This document shows positions 1 through 6,295 of a DNA stretch of 6,748 bases, in pieces. Every line of letters starts with the position of its first letter. Position 1 is the first letter of the stretch. The stretch is taken from contig JAASTB010000125.1 of the NCBI GenBank assembly GCA_021767625.1, forward strand, positions 1 to 6,748, written 5' to 3'. A program made the position numbers and the translations under genes. A model generated the notes under the pieces. That model saw nothing but the letters and a program-made list of their open reading frames with translations. It had not been told where the DNA came from and did no database searches. Origin of the DNA: Wenzhouxiangella sp. Lineage in GTDB: Bacteria > Pseudomonadota > Gammaproteobacteria > Xanthomonadales > Wenzhouxiangellaceae.

Positions 1-990
1 GCAGCCGACCAGCTCGATGCCGATGAAAGAGCGGTTCTCGGTTACGCTCTCGGCCGCGCCCTGGAACGGCGCGGTGACTACGACGGCGCCTTCGACGCCT
101 GGCGCCGCGCCAACGAGCTGCGCCGCCGGCTGAGCGGCGGCCTCGACCGGAAAGGGGCGCAACTACACGCCGAGCGCCAGATCAAACGCTACAACGTCGA
201 ATTGCTGGCCGGGCGCCCCGAGCTGGAACAGCCCGAGCAGACTCCCGTATTCATCGTGGGCATGCCGCGCAGCGGCACGACGCTCCTGGAAAGAATGCTG
301 GGCGCCCACCCGCAGGCAGCCGGCTACGGGGAGCTGCCCGTTGTCGGCCAGATCGCCCGCGCACTCGAACAAAGCCGGCCCGAGTGGCCCGGGCATCCGC
401 AATCGATCACGGACATCTACCCGGTTGAATTGCTGCAGGACATGGTCGATCGTTTCTTCGAGGAGATCCGGCGGCGTGGAAGCGGCGAGCCGCGCTTCGT
501 GATCGACAAGGCGCCGCTGAACTTTTTCCAGGCCGGCCTCATCTCTCAGCTTTTCCCGCAGGCGCGCATCATCGTCTGCGAACGCGATCCGCGCGACGTG
601 TGCCTGTCGATCTTCTCCGAGAACTTCGCCGCCGACCAGGCCTTCTCCACCGATCTCGACGATCTCGTGTTCTTCTACCGCCGGTACCGCGGCCTGGTCG
701 AGCACTGGAAGCGCGCCCTTCCCGACCGGGTCCGCTCCGTAAGCTACGAAACCCTGGTCGACTCGCCGGAGGCGACGCTGCGCCCCCTGCTCGAATGGAT
801 CGGCATGCCCTGGGACGACGCCTGCCTCGACTTCCACACGCGAACGGGCGACGTCGCAACGCCGAGCCGCTGGCAGGTGCGCCAGCCGATCTACCGCAGC
901 AGCATTGGACGCTGGCGTAACTTCCGGCCGCACATCGCCCCGCTGCTCGAGGCTTTCGGGGACGAAGCGGAACCGCGTGCAAATGATTGA
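1..990 (+). CDS. TPR-containing sulfotransferase family protein (5' end outside window)
   Basis: The reading frame is open from base 1, so the gene begins upstream; 329 C-terminal residues are visible. Fragment residues about 11-43 resemble a TPR unit (ALGRALERRGDYDGAFDAW), the usual N-terminal partner of this sulfotransferase class. The catalytic domain follows. GMPRSGTT at residues 87-94 is the 5'-phosphosulfate loop that binds PAPS. CERDPRDVCLS at about 193-203 is the 3'-phosphate-binding strand, with Arg195, Arg198 and Ser203 as likely contacts. DKAPLNFF lies at 169-176, and a basic C-terminal RSSIGRWRNF segment at about 299-308 closes the PAPS site in this family. By family, it should transfer sulfate from PAPS to an acceptor, probably in the cytoplasm; the acceptor is unknown. 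A TTG at 202 is in frame, but starting there would lose the TPR region, so it is not the start. The stop lies 33 bp before the next plus-strand gene, which suggests co-transcription. Family call is strong; substrate is not known. Confidence 0.9.
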   Translation, partial: AADQLDADERAVLGYALGRALERRGDYDGAFDAWRRANELRRRLSGGLDRKGAQLHAERQIKRYNVELLAGRPELEQPEQTPVFIVGMPRSGTTLLERMLGAHPQAAGYGELPVVGQIARALEQSRPEWPGHPQSITDIYPVELLQDMVDRFFEEIRRRGSGEPRFVIDKAPLNFFQAGLISQLFPQARIIVCERDPRDVCLSIFSENFAADQAFSTDLDDLVFFYRRYRGLVEHWKRALPDRVRSVSYETLVDSPEATLRPLLEWIGMPWDDACLDFHTRTGDVATPSRWQVRQPIYRSSIGRWRNFRPHIAPLLEAFGDEAEPRAND

Positions 991-1023
991 GACCGCCCGT
1001 CAGCGGCGGCTATCATCGGCAAC

Positions 1024-2358
1024 ATGAACAGCACCCCACCGCAGGGACCGGACCTGCACGAAATCACCCGGGCGGCCGAGGCCGGCGTGGCCGAGGCGCA
1101 ATTCAATCTCGGTCTGGCCTGGCTCTATGGCGACGCGGGCCGCCGCGACCCAATACAAGCCTGGAAGTGGCTCGACGAAGCCCAGGGTCAGGGCGTGGCC
1201 GAAGCCCGTGCAGCGCTGGGCATGATGTGCCTGAGCGGACAGTGCGAGGGCCGGGAAGGCGCGTTCGACCTCCAGCGGGCCGTCGAGCTGCTTCAGTCCG
1301 CCCACGCCGGCGACTCGGTGGAGGCCGCCTACCGCCTGGGCACGCTCAAGATGACCGGCTGCGGCCTGGAACCGGATCTCGTCGGCGGCGCGACCATGAT
1401 CGAAGACGCCGCACGCCGGGGGCACATGCTGGCGCTCAACGACGCCGCCTGGTGCCTGGAACACGGGCTGGGCCTCGAGCGCAACCCCGCCCGCGCCTTG
1501 CGCGCCTGGCAGCTCGCCGCCGAGGCGGGCATGCCCCGCGGCTGGTTCACGCTCGGCGTGTGGCTGATGGAAGGCCGGCACGTCGGCAAGGATCCGGGCC
1601 TGGCCCGGGCCTGCCTGGAGCGTGCGGCTCGGGCCGACTACCCGCTGGCGGCAACGCTGCGCGACAGCCTGGACGTCAGCGCCGGCGATGCCGCGCGCGC
1701 CCTGCAGCTGCAATTCGACCCGTCGGCCGGAAGCGCCCCGCCCGATGCCGCCCGCGAACGGCTCAGCGATTCGCCGAGAATCGAGCTTCTGAAGAATTTC
1801 GTGCCGGTGGAGACGCGCGCCCACCTGATCGCTCGCGGACGTCCCATGGTCGAACCTTCGCGGGTGCTCAGCGACACCGGCACAATCGACCGCAGCAGCA
1901 TCCGCACCAGCGGGGAAACCTGCCTGCTACCCGAACTGCTCGACGTCACGGCCTGGCACCTGCTCGAGCGGCTGCACGACGCCGTCGACATCCCGATCGA
2001 CAACGGCGAGCCGCTGATCCTGCTGCAGTACACGCCCGGCACCGAATACAAGCCGCACTACGACTACTTCGATCCGGCGCGGCCGGGATCCGGCACGGCG
2101 CTGCGCCAGGGCGGCCAGCGCATCTACACCCTGCTGACCTATCTCAACGACGTGGACGCGGGCGGCGCGACGGCGTTTCCGGAACTGGGTCTGGAAGTCG
2201 CGCCCGACGCCGGCACGGTGCTGGTATTCCGCAATGTGGACGACAACGGCGACATCGAGCCGCGCACCCTGCACGCCGGGCTGCCGGTCACTGCCGGCGA
2301 GAAGTGGCTGGCCACGCGCTGGATCCGGGAAAAAGCCTTCATCGCCGAGCGGCAATGA
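1024..2358 (+). CDS. Sel1-repeat / prolyl 4-hydroxylase-like 2OG-Fe(II) dioxygenase fusion protein
   Basis: This is a 444-residue protein in two parts. Residues about 22-205 hold five Sel1-like repeats of about 36 residues each (for example AQFNLGLAWLYGD...AWKWLDEAQGQG), an alpha-helical solenoid that normally binds proteins. Residues about 250-440 form a prolyl-4-hydroxylase alpha-type double-stranded beta helix. The Fe(II) ligands are His345 and Asp347 in KPHYDYFDP and His417 in TLHAGLP; Lys427 in GEKWLATRW should bind the 2-oxoglutarate carboxylate. All key residues are present, so the enzyme should be active: substrate + 2OG + O2 to hydroxylated substrate + succinate + CO2. Proline as target is inference by homology. 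No signal peptide or membrane segment is seen, so it is probably cytoplasmic. The ATG at 1024 lacks a clear Shine-Dalgarno sequence but places the start just before the repeats. It follows the sulfotransferase by 33 bp, consistent with one transcript. Confidence 0.88.
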   Translation: MNSTPPQGPDLHEITRAAEAGVAEAQFNLGLAWLYGDAGRRDPIQAWKWLDEAQGQGVAEARAALGMMCLSGQCEGREGAFDLQRAVELLQSAHAGDSVEAAYRLGTLKMTGCGLEPDLVGGATMIEDAARRGHMLALNDAAWCLEHGLGLERNPARALRAWQLAAEAGMPRGWFTLGVWLMEGRHVGKDPGLARACLERAARADYPLAATLRDSLDVSAGDAARALQLQFDPSAGSAPPDAARERLSDSPRIELLKNFVPVETRAHLIARGRPMVEPSRVLSDTGTIDRSSIRTSGETCLLPELLDVTAWHLLERLHDAVDIPIDNGEPLILLQYTPGTEYKPHYDYFDPARPGSGTALRQGGQRIYTLLTYLNDVDAGGATAFPELGLEVAPDAGTVLVFRNVDDNGDIEPRTLHAGLPVTAGEKWLATRWIREKAFIAERQ

Positions 2359-2365
2359 GCCGGCA

Positions 2366-2385
2366 ACCCGGCGCGAAAGCCGGGT
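2366..2385. terminator. Hairpin between convergent genes, possible bidirectional terminator
   Basis: A perfect 7-bp inverted repeat (ACCCGGC / GCCGGGT) with a 6-base loop, GCGAAA, sits in the 36-bp gap between the dioxygenase stop codon and the pckG stop codon. Its place between converging genes suits termination in both directions. No T-tract follows on either strand, so it is not a classic intrinsic terminator. It may instead protect 3' ends or assist Rho. Confidence 0.4.
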
Positions 2386-2394
2386 CGCGGCGAG

Positions 2395-4140
2395 TCAGCC
2401 GATGGCTTCGCGGATCCGGCCGAGCGTCTCGTGCAACTGCGAGGGCACCCGCGAGCCGAAGGACTCGAGGTGCTTGCCGATGGCTTCGATTTCGGTGCGC
2501 CATTCAGCGGGGTCGATGCGCAGCAGCTCTTCCATGTCGGGAAGTTCATCCAGGCCGTCGAGATTGATCGCCCCGGCCTCCGGCAGCTTTCCGACCGCGG
2601 TGTCGGTCGCGTCCGCCTCGTCGCGGCAGCGCGCCATGATCCACTCGAGCACGCGCATGTTGTCGCCGAAGCCCGGCCAGATAAACCTGCCTTCGCCATC
2701 GCGGCGGAACCAGTTGACCTGGAAGATTTTCGGCGGCCGGGTCAGCTTGCCGCCGACGTCGAGCCAGTGCGCCCAATAGTCGGCGAAGTGGTAGCCGCAG
2801 AAGGGCTTCATGGCCATGGGGTCGCGCCGAACGATGCCGACCTGGCCGGTGGCCGCCGCCGTGGTTTCCGAAGCCATGCCGGCACCGACCAGCACGCCGT
2901 GCGTCCAGTCGTGGGCTTCGAGCACCAGCGGGGCGAGGCTGGCGCGCCGGCCGCCGAAGACGATGGCGTCGATCGGCACGCCGTCGGGGTTGTCGGCCTG
3001 GTCGGAGTAGCTCGGGCAACGCTTGATCGATACCGTGAAGCGTGAGTTGGGGTGCGCGGCGGGGCCGTGCTTGGGATCGAAGGGCCGGCCGCGCCAGTCC
3101 TTCGCCGGCTTGCCCTCGCCCAGGCCTTCCCACCAGGGCTGGTTGTCCTCGGTGACGGCGACGTTGGTAAAGATGGTTTCGCGGTCGAGCATCGCCAGGG
3201 CGTTGGGATTGGTCTTGGCGCTGGTGCCCGGCGCGACGCCGAAGAAGCCGGCTTCCGGGTTGATCGCCCACAGCCGGCCGTCCTCGCCCGGGTGCAGCCA
3301 GCAGATGTCGTCGCCCACGGTCCAGACCTTCCAGCCGGCCTCGCGATAGGCCTCGGGCGGAATGAGCATGGCCAGGTTGGTCTTGCCGCAGGCGGAAGGA
3401 AAGGCGCCGGCCACGTAGCGGATCTCGCCGGCCGGGTTCTGGATGCCGACGATCAGCATGTGCTCGGCCAGCCAGCCTTCGGTGCGCGCCTGGTAGCTGG
3501 CGATGCGCAGCGCGTGGCACTTCTTGCCCAGCAGGGCGTTGCCGCCGTAGCCCGAGCCGAAGCTCTGGATGCTCAGTTCTTCGGGGAAGTGCACGATGTA
3601 GCGTCGGTCCGGATCAAGGTCGCCGGTCGAATGCAGGCCCTTGACGAAGCGGCCGTCGCGCTCGATCCGGGCCAGGGCCTCACTTCCCATGCGCGTCATC
3701 AGGCGCATGTTCGCCACCACGTAGGGGCTGTCGGTAATCTCAACCCCGCAGCGGGAGAGAGGCGATTCGACCGGACCCATGCAGTAGGGCACGACATACA
3801 GGGTGCGGCCCTCCATACAGCCGGCGAACAGCCCGTTCATCAGGGCGTGCGCTTCGGCCGGGGCCATCCAGTTGTTGTTGGGCCCGGCGTCGTCCTCGCG
3901 CTCGGTGCAGACGTAGGTCAGGTGCTCGACGCGGGCGACATCGGCCGGGTCGGAGCGATGCAGGTAGCAATCGGGGTGCGTGTCGGGGTTGAGCTTTTCG
4001 AGATCCCCCGACTCGAGCATCACTTCGATCAGCTTGCGGTTCTCGTCCCCGGAACCGTCACACCAGTGAACCCGGGACGCCCGGGTGTGGTTGGCCACCT
4101 GGTCGACCCAGTCGTTGAGCGCTTGCAGTTTGGAAGACAT
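2395..4140 (-). CDS. pckG: Phosphoenolpyruvate carboxykinase (GTP)
   Basis: This 581-residue protein catalyses oxaloacetate + GTP to PEP + CO2 + GDP, the entry step of gluconeogenesis from C4 acids, in the cytoplasm. Hallmarks of the GTP-type enzyme are present: DVARVEHLTYVC with the PEP-binding Arg at about 70; KKCHALR with the metal-ligand Lys at 206/207; EHML with the metal-ligand His227; FPSACGKTNLAML at about 247-259 (kinase-1 P-loop, including the reactive Cys251); VGDD at 275-278 (kinase-2, metal Asp); FGGRR at about 395-399; and FQVNWFRR at 473-480, the guanine-stacking segment. The length is close to the usual 590-620. The frame is open upstream to a TTG at 4206, but the ATG at 4140 (MSSKLQ) places the start as in homologues, shortly before the conserved NDWVDQVANHT segment. 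The Shine-Dalgarno sequence is weak (purine-rich GAGAAAG about 11 bp upstream). It lies 138 bp downstream of pfp on the same strand. It is complete, with no frameshift. Confidence 0.96.
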   Translation of the reverse strand: MSSKLQALNDWVDQVANHTRASRVHWCDGSGDENRKLIEVMLESGDLEKLNPDTHPDCYLHRSDPADVARVEHLTYVCTEREDDAGPNNNWMAPAEAHALMNGLFAGCMEGRTLYVVPYCMGPVESPLSRCGVEITDSPYVVANMRLMTRMGSEALARIERDGRFVKGLHSTGDLDPDRRYIVHFPEELSIQSFGSGYGGNALLGKKCHALRIASYQARTEGWLAEHMLIVGIQNPAGEIRYVAGAFPSACGKTNLAMLIPPEAYREAGWKVWTVGDDICWLHPGEDGRLWAINPEAGFFGVAPGTSAKTNPNALAMLDRETIFTNVAVTEDNQPWWEGLGEGKPAKDWRGRPFDPKHGPAAHPNSRFTVSIKRCPSYSDQADNPDGVPIDAIVFGGRRASLAPLVLEAHDWTHGVLVGAGMASETTAAATGQVGIVRRDPMAMKPFCGYHFADYWAHWLDVGGKLTRPPKIFQVNWFRRDGEGRFIWPGFGDNMRVLEWIMARCRDEADATDTAVGKLPEAGAINLDGLDELPDMEELLRIDPAEWRTEIEAIGKHLESFGSRVPSQLHETLGRIREAIG

Positions 4141-4278
4141 CGGAACGCCGCTTTCTCGCCAATGATCAAGGTCGGGCAGGTTAGCGGCTTGCGGGCCCGG
4201 AATCAATCGATCCCGATCGGATTTTCCAATGCTCGGTGCAGGCTCTCCCGCGCTTTCCCAATGGTCGCCGGCAGCAGC
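4141..4278 (-). other. pfp-pckG intergenic leader
   Basis: This 138-bp gap separates the pfp stop from the pckG start and contains no plausible gene or RNA. Read on the minus strand, it holds three copies of CATTGG (plus-strand 4258-4263, 4226-4231 and 4159-4164). An 8-bp palindrome, CCGATCGG, lies at 4213-4220, just upstream of a weak sigma70-like promoter. No clear intrinsic terminator follows pfp, so readthrough from pfp into pckG is possible as well as a separate pckG promoter. Confidence 0.5.
4178..4206 (-). promoter_or_regulatory. Candidate sigma70-type promoter for pckG
   Basis: On the minus strand, TTGATT (4206-4201, four of six matches to TTGACA) is followed after exactly 17 bp by TAACCT (4183-4178, three of six matches to TATAAT). 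Transcription would begin about 30 nt before the pckG ATG. The spacing is good but the -10 match is weak, so this is only a candidate. The palindrome CCGATCGG sits directly upstream of the -35 and could be an operator. Confidence 0.3.
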
Positions 4279-5541
4279 TCAAACCTCGAAGGGTTCGAGC
4301 TTGCGCTCGACGTAGACGAATTCCGGTCGCACGTAGTCCGGCAGGCCGTCCTTGCGGTAGTCGGGATAGGCCTCGCCGCGGATCAGGGGATCGAGGTAGG
4401 CGCGGCAGCTCGGCGTGATGCCGAAGCCGTCGGCGGAAATGAACTTCTTCGGAAGCTTTTTTTCGTGGTTGGCGATCCGCGACAGGGGCGCGGCCTCGAT
4501 CTTCCAGCGATAGGGCCGGTCGCTGGTCCGCTTGATGACCGGCATCACGCCCGAGGCCCCGTCGATCGCCAACTCGACGGCGGCCTTGCCGACCGCACGC
4601 GCATGTTCGAGATCCGTGGCCGAGGCAATATGACGCGCCGAACGCTGCAGGTAGTCGCAGACTGCCCAGTGGCACTTGTAGCCGAGGTCTTCCTTGACCA
4701 TATCGGCGACCACCGGAGCGACACCGCCGAGCTGCTTGTGGCCGAAGGCGTCGGTGGTTCCCGCATCGGCCAGGAAGGTCCCGTCGGGCGTGCGCGCACC
4801 CTCGGAGACCACCACCGAACAATAGCCGTTGGTCTCGACCGACTTGCGCACCTTTTCGCGAAACTTCTCGCGATCGAAGGGCACTTCGGGGAAGAGGATG
4901 ACTTGCGGCGGATCACCTTTCTCGCGGCAGGCCAGGCCGCCGGCGGCCGCGATCCAGCCCGCGTGCCGGCCCATGACCTCCATGATGAAGACCTTGGTCG
5001 AACTCGAGGCCATGGCCATGACGTCGAGGCTGGCTTCTAGGATGGACACAGAGACGTACTTGGCCACGGAGCCGAAGCCCGGGCAGTTGTCGGTCACGGC
5101 CAGGTCGTTGTCGATGGTCTTGGGAATGCCGATGCACTGAACGTGAAAGCCGAGCTTGTCGCCGATCTGGGAGACCTTCCAGGCGGTGTCGGCCGAGTCG
5201 TTGCCGCCGTTGTAGAAGAACACGCCGATATCGTGCGCCTTGAACACCTCGATCAGGCGCTCGTACTCGCGCTGGTTCTCCTCGATCGACTTGAGCTTGT
5301 AGCGGCAGGAGCCGAAGGCGCCGCCGGGAGTGTGATTGAGCGCGGCCACCTCGGACTTCTTGAGCTTGCCGGTGTCGATCAGGCGCTCCTCGAGCGCACC
5401 CATGATGCCGTCGCGGGCAGCGAACACCTTGCCCACGCGGCCGCGGTTGGCGCGCGCGGTCTCGATCACCGCCGCGGCGGTGGCGTTGATCACCGGCGTC
5501 ACGCCGCCGGACTGGGCGTAGAGAATGTTCTTTCCGGGCAT
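4279..5541 (-). CDS. pfp: Pyrophosphate-dependent 6-phosphofructokinase
   Basis: This 420-residue phosphofructokinase-superfamily protein should catalyse fructose-6-phosphate + PPi to fructose-1,6-bisphosphate + Pi, a reversible step serving both glycolysis and gluconeogenesis. Motifs: AQSGGVTPVINA near the N-terminus (9-20) for the phosphoryl donor; NGGNDSADT at 111-119; IPKTIDNDL at 139-147 with catalytic Asp144; and EVMGRHAGW at 188-196 for sugar-phosphate binding. Lys141 takes the place of Gly124 of E. coli ATP-PFK, and Asp115 that of Gly104; these two changes are the known marks of PPi rather than ATP use. Asn114 replaces the usual Asp of GGDD/GGDG, which is unusual among PFKs in general. 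The ATG at 5541 has a good Shine-Dalgarno (AGGGAG, 8-nt spacing) and the conserved N-terminus starts within five residues. It is divergent from adk across 193 bp and followed by pckG on the same strand. The donor is inferred from residues, not measured. Confidence 0.93.
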   Translation of the reverse strand: MPGKNILYAQSGGVTPVINATAAAVIETARANRGRVGKVFAARDGIMGALEERLIDTGKLKKSEVAALNHTPGGAFGSCRYKLKSIEENQREYERLIEVFKAHDIGVFFYNGGNDSADTAWKVSQIGDKLGFHVQCIGIPKTIDNDLAVTDNCPGFGSVAKYVSVSILEASLDVMAMASSSTKVFIMEVMGRHAGWIAAAGGLACREKGDPPQVILFPEVPFDREKFREKVRKSVETNGYCSVVVSEGARTPDGTFLADAGTTDAFGHKQLGGVAPVVADMVKEDLGYKCHWAVCDYLQRSARHIASATDLEHARAVGKAAVELAIDGASGVMPVIKRTSDRPYRWKIEAAPLSRIANHEKKLPKKFISADGFGITPSCRAYLDPLIRGEAYPDYRKDGLPDYVRPEFVYVERKLEPFEV

Positions 5542-5549
5542 GGCATCTG

Positions 5550-5555
5550 CTCCCT
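5550..5555 (-). promoter_or_regulatory. Ribosome binding site of pfp
   Basis: The minus strand reads AGGGAG here, 8 nt before the ATG at 5541. It is the clearest Shine-Dalgarno in the window and fixes the pfp start. Most other genes here have weak or no Shine-Dalgarno match. Confidence 0.7.
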
Positions 5556-5585
5556 GCTACTGACTATCCCGGAAGCATATCGGAT

Positions 5586-5613
5586 CGATTTTCATCGTGT
5601 GCGCCTTTCGCAC
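5586..5613 (-). promoter_or_regulatory. Two small stem-loops in the putative pfp leader
   Basis: Read on the minus strand, a 5-bp stem GTGCG / CGCAC with loop AAAGG (5613-5599) is followed at once by a 4-bp stem CGAT / ATCG closed by a GAAA tetraloop (5597-5586). Both lie 45-72 bp before the pfp ATG. Stems this short may be chance. If transcribed they could stabilise or regulate the pfp mRNA. Confidence 0.25.
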
Positions 5614-5657
5614 CCCGCTCCCACCAACGAACTAGCAAAGCAACGAACCAACCCCAT

Positions 5658-5686
5658 TTGACACCCCCGCCCTTCGGGGTTAGCTT
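5658..5686 (+). promoter_or_regulatory. Probable sigma70-type promoter for adk
   Basis: A perfect -35 hexamer TTGACA (5658-5663) is followed after 17 bp by TAGCTT (5681-5686), which keeps the first, second and last bases of TATAAT. Transcription would start near 5693, leaving a leader of about 42 nt before the adk ATG. The spacer contains the inverted repeat CCCCG / CGGGG (5665-5669 and 5675-5679). Confidence 0.55.
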
Positions 5687-5734
5687 TGTCGGCTTGATTC
5701 CATTCACTCATTGCGCCAACGCAACCGTCTAACC

Positions 5735-6295
5735 ATGCGTATCGTACTGCTCGGCCCGCCCGGCTCCGGCAAGGGCACCCAGGCCGCCCTCCTCAAGGAA
5801 AGACTGGGCGTTCCCCACATCTCCACCGGCGAGCTGCTGCGCGCGGCAGTCGCCGAAGGCACGGAACTGGGCAAGAAGGCCAAAGCGGCCATGGACGCCG
5901 GCGAGCTTGTATCCGACGAGCTGATGCTGGGCCTGATCGAGGAAAAACTGGGCCAGCCGGAAGTCGAACCCGGCTTCATCCTGGACGGTTATCCGCGCAA
6001 CCAGGCCCAGGCCGAGTCGCTCGACGCCCTCCTCGCGCGCCTGGGTCAGCCCATCGATCACGCCCTGGAACTCGTCGTCGACGAAGAACAGATCGTCGGC
6101 CGACTGGCCAAGCGGGCCGAGGAAGAAGGTCGCTCGGACGACACTGAGGACGTGATTCGCAATCGCCTGGCCGTCTACCGCGAGAAGACCGCGCCGATTT
6201 CCGAGCACTACGCGAAAAAGGGCCTGCTCGTACGCGTCGACGGTGTCGGCGAGATCGACGAGATCAACCGGCGTCTGGCCGCGGCGCTGGCCTGA
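5735..6295 (+). CDS. adk: Adenylate kinase, short-lid form
   Basis: This 186-residue enzyme catalyses ATP + AMP to 2 ADP in the cytoplasm and is normally essential for adenylate balance. The P-loop GPPGSGKGT is at residues 7-15. The NMP-binding part shows HISTGELLR at 28-36 and DGYPRN at 84-89. The lid is reduced to a short loop around GRLAKRAEEEGRSDDT (122-137), followed by the catalytic-arginine helix with Arg142 and Arg144. There are no zinc-binding cysteines, so this is the short form rather than the about 214-residue E. coli type. The ATG at 5735 gives the standard MRIVLLGPPG start; an in-frame TTG at 5711 would add eight unconserved residues and is rejected. No clear Shine-Dalgarno is seen. 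Its 3' end overlaps the convergent TusA-family gene by 32 bp. It is driven by the promoter at 5658-5686. Confidence 0.96.
   Translation: MRIVLLGPPGSGKGTQAALLKERLGVPHISTGELLRAAVAEGTELGKKAKAAMDAGELVSDELMLGLIEEKLGQPEVEPGFILDGYPRNQAQAESLDALLARLGQPIDHALELVVDEEQIVGRLAKRAEEEGRSDDTEDVIRNRLAVYREKTAPISEHYAKKGLLVRVDGVGEIDEINRRLAAALA

Larger units (their letters stand above)
5542..5734. promoter_or_regulatory. Divergent pfp/adk control region
   Basis: This 193-bp stretch separates divergent pfp and adk and must hold both promoters. It is visibly less GC-rich than the flanking genes. Contents seen: the pfp Shine-Dalgarno; two adjacent small stem-loops in the pfp leader (5586-5597 and 5599-5613); an 8-bp direct repeat CAACGAAC at 5625-5632 and 5641-5648; and a sigma70-like promoter toward adk (5658-5686). 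I found no convincing -35/-10 pair for pfp on the minus strand. No small gene or riboswitch was recognised. Confidence 0.65.

Noticed and set aside
202..990. TTG at 202 as the start of the sulfotransferase
   Set aside because: The same frame is open to base 1 and encodes a typical TPR lead-in, so the gene starts upstream of the window.
987..2567. A 526-codon frame overlapping the dioxygenase gene on the same strand
   Set aside because: It is very rich in Arg, Ala, Gly and Pro, as expected of a frame-shifted high-GC gene, begins at a TTG, and overlaps the intact Sel1/hydroxylase frame.
4141..4206. N-terminal extension of pckG to a TTG at 4206
   Set aside because: The 22 added residues do not resemble the family, and the ATG at 4140 matches the usual start; the stretch overlaps a candidate promoter.
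3052..5040. A 662-codon open frame on the plus strand opposite pckG and pfp, even crossing their intergenic gap
   Set aside because: Both minus-strand genes are unmistakable conserved enzymes. High-GC genes commonly leave long antisense frames, and the translation is Ala/Gly/Val/Arg-rich with no recognisable motif.
5648..5681. Intrinsic terminator formed by AACCCC and GGGGTT in the pfp/adk gap
   Set aside because: There is no gene end nearby since both genes read away, the loop would be about 20 bases, and the elements overlap a good adk promoter.
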